From Acidobacteriota bacterium (GTDB taxonomy: Bacteria; Acidobacteriota; Terriglobia; Terriglobales; Acidobacteriaceae), in contig JAJYFA010000005.1 of assembly GCA_021790995.1 (NCBI GenBank), positions 1 to 59,350 on the forward strand: a DNA stretch of 59,350 nucleotides. Direction: 5' to 3'. Shown in pieces: positions 27,817 to 34,460 of the stretch. Made by a program: the position numbers and the translations under genes. The notes below the pieces were generated by a model, which ran no database searches, had not been told where the DNA came from, and saw nothing but the letters and a program-made list of their open reading frames with translations. How positions within the stretch are numbered: the stretch's first letter is position 1; each line of letters opens with the position of its first letter.

Positions 27817-28398
27817 ATGCCAATGTCAATTGCCGTTGAAAACTCGAAGACCGTAGAGAACCTGTTGGCCGCCTTCGAAGGCGAATCGAATGCTCATGCC
27901 AAGTACACCGCGTTTGCGGCGAAGGCCGACGCCGAAGGATGGCGCGGAGCCGCCAGTCTGTTCCGCGCGGCTGCGCGCGCCGAACAGATTCATGCCGCAA
28001 ATCATGCCCGCGTCATCAAGCAATTGGGCGGTGAGGCCAAATGCGAAATTCACGCGGCCGAGGTAAAGAACACACTCGATAACCTGAAGACTGCGCTTGC
28101 CGGCGAGCAGTACGAAATCGACACAATGTACCCCGGATTCCTGGCGGAGGCTACGGAGCGGAAGAACAACGCCGCTATCCGCACCTTCCACGGAGCGCTC
28201 GAAGCCGAAAAGACTCACGCCCGGCTCTACGGCGAGGCGATTGCTCTTGTCGAAGCCCGGAAGAAAAATGCGTGGGTGGGCGAAGCGCGGGCTTTTTATG
28301 TGTGCCCGGTGTGCGGCTACACCTCGGAGACACCCGAGGAACACGAGCGCTGCCCGGTGTGCAATTGCCCATGGGATCGGTTCGAGACAATCAAATAA
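27817..28398 (+). CDS. Rubrerythrin
   Basis: This 193-aa non-haem iron peroxidase reduces hydrogen peroxide in the cytosol, protecting anaerobic or microaerobic cells. The ferritin-like four-helix domain carries FEGESNAHAKY, AEQIHAANHA and EAEKTHARLY as diiron ligands. The C-terminal rubredoxin-like domain has YVCPVCGYTS and ERCPVCNCPW, giving the FeCys4 centre. The domain order is that of classical rubrerythrin. A strong GAGGAG precedes the start. No partner reductase gene is nearby. Confidence 0.93.
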   Translation: MPMSIAVENSKTVENLLAAFEGESNAHAKYTAFAAKADAEGWRGAASLFRAAARAEQIHAANHARVIKQLGGEAKCEIHAAEVKNTLDNLKTALAGEQYEIDTMYPGFLAEATERKNNAAIRTFHGALEAEKTHARLYGEAIALVEARKKNAWVGEARAFYVCPVCGYTSETPEEHERCPVCNCPWDRFETIK

Positions 28399-28455
28399 GG
28401 CGCTGAATCGGAAGCTGCCAAGCGCGCTCAGCTCGCCGCTCGCTCTCGATCCACT

Positions 28456-29553
28456 TCACGGCTCGTCGTTGTAAATGTGTACCTCAACCTTGCCGCCCTC
28501 GGCCAGCCGTGCGCGGAACATGCCGGGCGTGTTGAAGCTCCACGCCATCTGTCCGTCCGGGGCCACCGCGATTACTCCGCCATCTCCGTGAATCGGCCTG
28601 AGCTTCTTCTGAATCACCGCGTCCGCTGCTTGTTGCAGCGTGTAGCCCTTGTACTGCACCAGCGCGCACACGTCGCGCGCTACCGTGTAGCGAATAAAGT
28701 ACTCGCCGACGCCGGTGCCCGAGATGGCGCAGGACTGGTTCGAAGCGTAAGTTCCCGCGCCGACCAGCGGCGAGTCGCCTACGCGGCCAGGCATCTTGCC
28801 CTGCAATCCGCCGGTCGAGGTGCCGGCCGCCACGTTCCCTTTGCGGTCCACGGCGACCACGCCCACCGTTCCATAGCGGCGCGTGCCGGCCGTCTCCTGC
28901 CACTGCGCCACCGGTACGATGCCGCCTTCCGGCGGAACGCCCGCAGGCCGCGGCGGAATTGGCCGGCCCTCCTTCTGTAATTGCTTTACCAGCGACTGCC
29001 ACCGGCTCTCCGTAAAGTAGTAGCTCGCAGGCTCCTGCTCCATGCCGGCATGCACGGAGTAGGCATCGGCGCCTGGACCCACCATCAAAACGTACGGCGT
29101 CTTCTCCATGACCGTGCGCGCCAGCGTGATGGGATAGCGCGTGTGCGAAACATCGGCCACCGCGCCCGCGCGCATTGTTGCGCCGTCCATGATGGCGGCA
29201 TCAAGCTCCGTTTTTCCATCGGCGGTGAAGACCGCGCCGCGCGCGGCATTGAAGAGCGGGTTGTCTTCCAGCATGCGAACAGCGGTCTCGACAGCATCAA
29301 GCGAAGACCCTCCGCGATTGAGAACCGCGGCCCCGGCTTCAATCACTTTGGTCAGCGCCGCGCGATACGCCTTGTCGCCCTCGGGCCCGAGCTTGGCGCG
29401 TTCGATGTCGCCTGCGCCGCCGTGAACCACAATCGCCCAGTGGCCCGTTGCCTTCGACGGCGCCGATTGCCCCGCCGCGCCCGTCACCGCAGTCCATGCC
29501 ACCGCTGCACCCATGCAGATTGCCGCTGCTTTTCGCACACGTGTCCCCCTCAT
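28456..29553 (-). CDS. Exported isoaspartyl peptidase / plant-type L-asparaginase
   Basis: This Ntn-hydrolase is made as a precursor that self-cleaves before a Thr, which then becomes the nucleophile. The chosen 365-aa product begins with a signal peptide (MRGTRVRKAAAICMGAAVAW, then TAVTGAAGQS). It carries IVVHGGAGDIERA near residue 42, the autocleavage site RRYGTVGVVAVD with Thr229, then GTSTGGLQGKMPGRVGDSPLVGAGTYA and SGTGVGE in the beta subunit. Substrates are beta-aspartyl dipeptides or asparagine. Start ATG 29551-29553 gives a normal signal peptide. It follows the PfkB kinase gene by 56 bp in the same direction. Confidence 0.92.
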   Translation of the reverse strand: MRGTRVRKAAAICMGAAVAWTAVTGAAGQSAPSKATGHWAIVVHGGAGDIERAKLGPEGDKAYRAALTKVIEAGAAVLNRGGSSLDAVETAVRMLEDNPLFNAARGAVFTADGKTELDAAIMDGATMRAGAVADVSHTRYPITLARTVMEKTPYVLMVGPGADAYSVHAGMEQEPASYYFTESRWQSLVKQLQKEGRPIPPRPAGVPPEGGIVPVAQWQETAGTRRYGTVGVVAVDRKGNVAAGTSTGGLQGKMPGRVGDSPLVGAGTYASNQSCAISGTGVGEYFIRYTVARDVCALVQYKGYTLQQAADAVIQKKLRPIHGDGGVIAVAPDGQMAWSFNTPGMFRARLAEGGKVEVHIYNDEP

Positions 29554-29609
29554 GCCTATCCATGGTAGCGCCGATTCTTCGCTCGCGACCGGTCTTCCGC
29601 ACCACCCGA

Positions 29610-30479
29610 TCACGAGCCGCCGAGCGGATGCACCATCCACTCTCTGGTCCCCGCATAGCGGCAGGACTCGGATGCGATCGCGGCGGCCCGCGTCAAGGCA
29701 TCGACAAAACCAAACCCCTGCGACGCGAAATGGCAATAAGCTCCGTGCAGAATGTCTCCCGCGCCCATCGTGTCCACCACATCCACATGCGGAACATGCA
29801 CGGTCGCGGACGATGCCCCGGCAAGAATCCGGATTGGCCCGGCGCCATTGCTGATGGCGATGTTCTGAACGCCGGCATTCTTCAGAAACCGAAACACATC
29901 GTCCACACTCAGGCAGCCGGGCGGTCTGAAGTCTGCCGAACAGATCGCCGTGTCAACGCTCTTCAGCAGCTCATCTGTTCCGCTCTTCCAGCTTCCGCCA
30001 TCGAAAACCACCTGCGTTCCTGACGTCCGTGCCGCCGCTGCCCATGCCTGACACGCCTGCATGAAATGGCCGTCAACCATGAGAGCCCGCGCCTGCAGGC
30101 AAAGTTCCCGGTCAACCCGCAACGAAGACACGGGAATGCGCACCGCGTTCGCGGAAACGACGTTGCGGTTGCCGGCCTTGTCCACCGTCACCGCCGAGAT
30201 CGCCGGCACATCGTCAAAATCGGGATTCAGATCGACGAGCCGAACCTCATGCTTCTCCAGTTCCGCACGGATCGCGCCGGCCAGCGCATGGCGCCCAACC
30301 GCCGTCACAAGCGTCGCTTCAGCGCCAAGGTGAGCGCAGGCGATCGCCGCATTCGTCGCCGGCCCTCCGATGAAAACACTCTGGCTCTGCGCGGCCACCT
30401 TCGTGTTCGCCGCGGGAAACTCCTCGACGCGATAAACAAGATCGATGGTCGAGAGACCAACAAAGACAACCTGCGCCAT
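29610..30479 (-). CDS. PfkB-family sugar kinase (ribokinase-like)
   Basis: This 289-aa ribokinase-superfamily kinase has GLSTIDLVYRVEEFPAANTK and FIGGPATNAAIACAHLG in the N-terminal sugar-binding half and the ATP-side signature VVDTMGAGDILHGAYC with the catalytic Asp near residue 237. It is distinct from the kinase at 1821-2744, being closer to ketohexokinase or ribokinase-like members. The substrate is unknown. It may be cotranscribed with the downstream asparaginase gene. Confidence 0.87.
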   Translation of the reverse strand: MAQVVFVGLSTIDLVYRVEEFPAANTKVAAQSQSVFIGGPATNAAIACAHLGAEATLVTAVGRHALAGAIRAELEKHEVRLVDLNPDFDDVPAISAVTVDKAGNRNVVSANAVRIPVSSLRVDRELCLQARALMVDGHFMQACQAWAAAARTSGTQVVFDGGSWKSGTDELLKSVDTAICSADFRPPGCLSVDDVFRFLKNAGVQNIAISNGAGPIRILAGASSATVHVPHVDVVDTMGAGDILHGAYCHFASQGFGFVDALTRAAAIASESCRYAGTREWMVHPLGGS

Positions 30480-30761
30480 GAATGATCAGCTCCGCGCGAA
30501 AATCTGTTTTCCGTCATTCTAAAACCGCGTCCGCACCCGCGAATCCAAACCGGATCTGTTGGCTCACCACCCTTGAAGGTTCGCCGACACAACTGGCCAC
30601 TGCCAACAGTCCGTCCAATTTCTCCGCTTGGCGAACGCAGCCTCAACAGTAGAAAATGCTTGCAATCCGGAAATCAAGCTGCGGAATGCTTCCCGATCCA
30701 AAGCCAACGCGTGGACCTGTGCGCGGATTCCGGCAAGTCGATATCCGGCAAGGAAGGTTCG

Positions 30762-31490
30762 ATGCACTCAGTCTGGCTCGGTGAGTTTATGGGGACGATG
30801 ATTCTCGTCCTGTTGGGCAGCGGCGTTTGTGCCGGCGTCACGTTGCGCAAATCCTATGCGGCAGACTCCGGTTGGATCGTGATCACCACCGGGTGGGCTC
30901 TGGCTGTGCTCTGCGGCGTGCTGGTGGCGCAGGCCTTCGGCAGTCCCGGCGCGCATCTGAACCCGGCGATCACGCTGGCCGCCGCCATCGTCAGCGGAAA
31001 TTACCAACAGGTTCTCCTTTACTGGTCCGCGCAAATGCTGGGCGCGATGAGCGGCGCCGCGCTGGTGGTGCTGCATTACGCGCCACACTGGAAGCTGACT
31101 CCCGATCCCGCGGCCAAGCTCGGTATCTTTTCGACCAACGGAGCTGTGCATAACCCGCTGGCGAACTTCGCCAGCGAAGTGATCGGAACCATGGTGCTCG
31201 TCATTGTGGCCGATGCCATCTTCTCGCACGGCGTGGCTCTCAACGGACCGGTCGCGGGAGTCGGACCGTGGCTGGTCGGGAGTCTTGTGTGGGGCATCGG
31301 TCTCTCGCTCGGTGGAACCACGGGCTACGCCATCAACCCGGCGCGCGATCTGGGGCCCCGCATCGTCCACGCAGTGCTTCCCATTCCCGGCAAGGGTGGA
31401 TCCAACTGGCGCTATGCGCCAATCCCCGTCCTCGGCCCACTCACCGGCGGGGCGCTCGCAGGACTGCTGGTGCACTGCGCGCACTTTTAA
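30762..31490 (+). CDS. Aquaglyceroporin / glycerol facilitator (MIP family)
   Basis: This 242-aa integral membrane channel has six helices and the two half-helix NPA boxes HLNPAIT near residue 68 and YAINPARD near residue 192. The Asp after the second NPA and the surrounding GPR are typical of glycerol facilitators (GlpF) rather than water-only AqpZ, so glycerol or small polyols are the likely cargo. ATG 30762 is preceded by AAGGAAGG. No glpK is adjacent. Confidence 0.9.
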   Translation: MHSVWLGEFMGTMILVLLGSGVCAGVTLRKSYAADSGWIVITTGWALAVLCGVLVAQAFGSPGAHLNPAITLAAAIVSGNYQQVLLYWSAQMLGAMSGAALVVLHYAPHWKLTPDPAAKLGIFSTNGAVHNPLANFASEVIGTMVLVIVADAIFSHGVALNGPVAGVGPWLVGSLVWGIGLSLGGTTGYAINPARDLGPRIVHAVLPIPGKGGSNWRYAPIPVLGPLTGGALAGLLVHCAHF

Positions 31491-31543
31491 GTGCGTTGCC
31501 ATGCGCCGAATTACGCTCGCGATTTCCACAGTGAACGCCGCGG

Positions 31544-32287
31544 CTACTCCAGACACGCCGCAATGACGGCCAGCGCGGCGATAGCGGCCGTTTCGGCGCG
31601 CAGGATGCGCGGCCCGAGCGACGCCGCGCGCCAGCCGTTAGCGTCAAAGAGCGCCTCTTCTGCCGGCGCCCATCCACCTTCGGGTCCGATGGCGATTTCG
31701 AGCTGCGGCATCTCATCCTTGGCCGCGGCGATCGCTTCCTCGATCGCATGATAAAGAGTCGTCGTGCGCTCCTGCTCGGCGAGCACGATGCGCGTGGCCG
31801 CTGAAGCCGCGCGCACTCGATGCGTAAGCGGAGCAGGATCGTGAATCAATGGAATGTCGGAGCGCCGCGCCTGCTGCGCGGCCTCATGCGCGATGCGGCG
31901 CCATCGCTCGGCGCGCTTCTCCGCGGCTTGCGCCAGGTGCTTCTCGGTTCTGCGCGCCAACACCGGCGCAATCGCCTCCACACCCAGCTCCGTCGCTTTT
32001 TCGATCGCCCACTCCATGCGATCGAACTTGTAAACAGCCAGCACCAGCGTTACCGGCAGCGCGGGATCCGCCTGGACCTCTGTGGTCAGATTGAAGCGAA
32101 CCTCGCTTTTCTCTCCGGCCAGCGTCACTGCGGCGACCTGGGCATGAAAAACGCGCCCGCCTGCCACCACATCGAATTCCATACCCGGTTGTGCGCGCAG
32201 CACCCGTGCCAGGTGCTCGGCTTGCGCGCCTTCGATTGTTGCTGTGGCCTCATCCCAATGCTCGGCGATCCAGCGGCGGCGGGTCAT
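31544..32287 (-). CDS. rsmE: 16S rRNA m3U1498 methyltransferase
   Basis: RsmE methylates U1498 in the decoding centre of 16S rRNA. The 247-aa protein has an N-terminal PUA-like domain (MTRRRWIAEHW to about residue 70) and a SPOUT trefoil knot with MEWAIEKATELGV, IAIGPEGGWAPAEEALF and SLGPRILRAETAA. That set of motifs is diagnostic. The start ATG 32285-32287 has GGGAGAG 5 nt upstream. It converges on the glycerol facilitator gene. Confidence 0.93.
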   Translation of the reverse strand: MTRRRWIAEHWDEATATIEGAQAEHLARVLRAQPGMEFDVVAGGRVFHAQVAAVTLAGEKSEVRFNLTTEVQADPALPVTLVLAVYKFDRMEWAIEKATELGVEAIAPVLARRTEKHLAQAAEKRAERWRRIAHEAAQQARRSDIPLIHDPAPLTHRVRAASAATRIVLAEQERTTTLYHAIEEAIAAAKDEMPQLEIAIGPEGGWAPAEEALFDANGWRAASLGPRILRAETAAIAALAVIAACLE

Positions 32288-32363
32288 CTTGCTCTCCCGT
32301 GTTCTTCCACATGCAGTGTACGGCGTTTTGCCCTGCGCGCGTAATTCTATGGCACACAACACG

Positions 32364-32391
32364 AAGGGGAACGCTTTGAAGCGTCCCCCTT
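32364..32391 (-). terminator. Hairpin after the small Lys/Ala protein gene
   Basis: A 13-bp inverted repeat with one mismatch (AAGGGGAACGCTT and AAGCGTCCCCCTT, 2-nt loop) lies about 30 bp past the small gene. The trailing U-tract is short, giving a moderate terminator. Confidence 0.65.
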
Positions 32392-32420
32392 GAGTGTTGC
32401 CTTTTGGGTTGTTCGATCCG

Positions 32421-32513
32421 CTACTTTTTCTTCGCGGTCTTCTTGGCGGCCATTTTCTTGGCCGGTGCCTTCTTAGCGGCTGCCTTCTTGGCGGGTGCCT
32501 TTTTGGTTGCCAT
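32421..32513 (-). CDS. Thirty-residue Lys/Ala-rich histone-H1-like protein
   Basis: The 31-codon frame starts MATKKAPAKKAAAKKAP and continues in the same style to KTAKKK. It has 13 Lys and 11 Ala in 30 residues, with the KAPAKK repeat seen in histone H1 tails and in bacterial H1-like proteins. It probably binds DNA or RNA non-specifically. GGGAGAA at 32522-32528 is a good ribosome-binding site. A near-consensus promoter, an operator-like dyad and a downstream hairpin make a complete monocistronic unit, which argues strongly that this tiny frame is real. Confidence 0.8.
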   Translation of the reverse strand: MATKKAPAKKAAAKKAPAKKMAAKKTAKKK

Positions 32514-32549
32514 TTGCCTATTCTCCCTTTTCGATGGGTTGCATCGATT

Positions 32550-32569
32550 CTGCAATTTAGAAATTGCAG
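32550..32569. promoter_or_regulatory. Operator-like perfect dyad at the transcription start
   Basis: CTGCAATTT-AG-AAATTGCAG is a perfect 9-bp inverted repeat with a 2-nt spacer, positioned at about +1 to +25 of the promoter at 32579-32607. A repressor bound here would block initiation or early elongation of the small Lys/Ala gene. Confidence 0.65.
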
Positions 32570-32578
32570 TTGAAAAAA

Positions 32579-32607
32579 GGTATAGATTCACTCAACATCG
32601 ATGTCAA
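32579..32607 (-). promoter_or_regulatory. Near-consensus housekeeping promoter
   Basis: On the minus strand TTGACA (32607-32602), 17 bp, and TATACC (32584-32579) form a textbook sigma-70-type promoter facing the Lys/Ala gene. The predicted leader is roughly 60 nt. It is the best promoter match I saw in the window. Confidence 0.8.
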
Positions 32608-32809
32608 GAAAAAAACGACGTAAGAGTGAAAAAAAGATCAACACGCTTCCTGCCGATGATTCCACTCACCGAGGAAATCGAAGTCGAAATTCGACGCGCG
32701 GATGGAAATCTTCTCTCTCGCGCACTGCAATGGATGGATGAGCGCTGCAATTTTTCCGATCCGCAGCATCGCTCTTTCCCGCGTGTTTGCTTGATTCCGC
32801 CGCTTGCCT

Positions 32810-34252
32810 TCAGCATTCGATCACGTTCAACGCAAGGCCAGCGAGGCTCGTTTCCTTGTAGCGCGATTGCATATCGAGGCCGGTCAGGTACATGGTGCGG
32901 ATCACCTGATCAAGCGAGACCTTGTGCGTCTCCGGTTCGTTCATCGCCAGGCGCGCTGCCTGCACGGCCTTGGCAGCGCCCATCGCATTGCGCTCGATAC
33001 ACGGAATCTGCACCAGCCCGCCGATAGGGTCGCACGTCATGCCCAGGTTGTGCTCCATCGCAATCTCGGCAGCGTGCTCGATTCGTCCGTTATTGACCTG
33101 TCCGTCGCCTCCGCCCAGAGCAGCCACAAGTCCCGCCGCGGCCATCGAACAGGCAACGCCCACTTCGCCCTGGCAACCCACCTCCGCGCCGCTGATCGAG
33201 GCGTTCTCCTTGTAGAGAGCGCCGATCGCCGCCGACGCAAGGAAGAAGCGCACCAGGCCCTCATCGCTCGATCCCTCGACAAAGTTGCGATAGTAGAGCG
33301 CGACGGCCGGAACCACGCCGGCAGCTCCGTTGGTCGGCGCAGTCACCACGCGGCCGCCGGCTGCATTCTCTTCATTCACCGCCATGGCGTAGACCGTCAC
33401 CCAATCGAGTGGCGCCAGCGGATCGCACGGTTTGCCGCTCGCGTCGCGTTCACGCAAGCGTTCGGCCAGTCGCCGCGCGCGGCGGCGCACCTCCAAACCT
33501 CCGGGCAAGATCCCTTCAGCCGCCATGCCGCGCTCCACACACTCCTGCATCGTCTGCCGGATGTGCTCGATGCCCGCTCTTACGCGCGTTTCCAGCGATG
33601 TTTCGCTCGCGCCGGGATCGAGCGCCCGCAGACGCGCGCATTCGTTGGCCAGCATCACCCGGTCGATCGTGAGCGAGTGCGCGCGAGCCACTGCAAGCAG
33701 TTCCGCCGCGCTGTGAAACGGAAAGGGCAGGTGAACCTCGGACGCGTGCGTCGGCGCTTCGGTCTCTCCATCCTCGACAATGAATCCGCCGCCGATGGAA
33801 AAGTAGATGCGCCGCGCAACGATCGCTCCATCCCTTCCGAAAACGGTAAACCGGAGACCGTTCGGATGCTGCATCCGCGCTCCCGGAGGAAACATCTGAT
33901 CGCGGTGGAAGAGAAGATCGCTTGGCTCGTCGAATACGATTGCGTGTTTCCCCGCGAGTTGGATACGCCGCGAGTCGCGAATCCCTGCCACGCTGGACTC
34001 AATCGCGGCTGGGTCAATTGCCGCGGGTTCGTTCCCCTCAAGTCCGAGCAGAATCGCACGATCCGTGGCGTGGCCCTTGCCGGTAAGGGCCAGCGAGCCG
34101 TAGAGATCCGTTTCCACACGCATCGCGCCGCCCAGCAGACCGTCGCGATCCAGTTCCCGGACAAAGCGGCAGGCGGCGCGCATCGGCCCCATCGTGTGCG
34201 AACTGGAGGGACCCACGCCGATCTTGTAAAGGTCGAAGAGACTTGTCGTCAC
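32810..34252 (-). CDS. sdaA: L-serine ammonia-lyase, iron-sulfur type
   Basis: This enzyme deaminates L-serine to pyruvate with a [4Fe-4S] cluster. The 480-aa single chain joins the beta domain ([24 protein letters not shown] at the N-terminus) and the alpha domain ([42 protein letters not shown]), as in SdaA/TdcG. Cys residues in the last three motifs are the cluster ligands. The start is GTG 34252. The upstream gap of about 200 bp to the divergent ligase-fusion gene carries two imperfect hairpins (34316-34346 and 34350-34382). Confidence 0.94.
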   Translation of the reverse strand: MTTSLFDLYKIGVGPSSSHTMGPMRAACRFVRELDRDGLLGGAMRVETDLYGSLALTGKGHATDRAILLGLEGNEPAAIDPAAIESSVAGIRDSRRIQLAGKHAIVFDEPSDLLFHRDQMFPPGARMQHPNGLRFTVFGRDGAIVARRIYFSIGGGFIVEDGETEAPTHASEVHLPFPFHSAAELLAVARAHSLTIDRVMLANECARLRALDPGASETSLETRVRAGIEHIRQTMQECVERGMAAEGILPGGLEVRRRARRLAERLRERDASGKPCDPLAPLDWVTVYAMAVNEENAAGGRVVTAPTNGAAGVVPAVALYYRNFVEGSSDEGLVRFFLASAAIGALYKENASISGAEVGCQGEVGVACSMAAAGLVAALGGGDGQVNNGRIEHAAEIAMEHNLGMTCDPIGGLVQIPCIERNAMGAAKAVQAARLAMNEPETHKVSLDQVIRTMYLTGLDMQSRYKETSLAGLALNVIEC

Positions 34253-34460
34253 AGATCGGATTGTAGCGAAAAGCGCAGAACAGACAACAGAGCGCGATCG
34301 TTGCCGGCTCTGGCAAGAGCGCCGCCTTCAAAAGGGCGCTGCTCACCAGGCAATTGAATCACTCCATCGAAGATGGTGAATTGCATAGCTCTCGCTCACG
34401 CCTTCCCGCAGAACGCCGCAGACCGTCAACGCTGCTACCATTGAGCTTTCCGAAGGTTTC

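Noticed and set aside
32804..34357. Open frame of about 517 codons antisense to serine dehydratase
   Set aside because: Shadow of a well-supported sdaA gene; no start signal and no domain.
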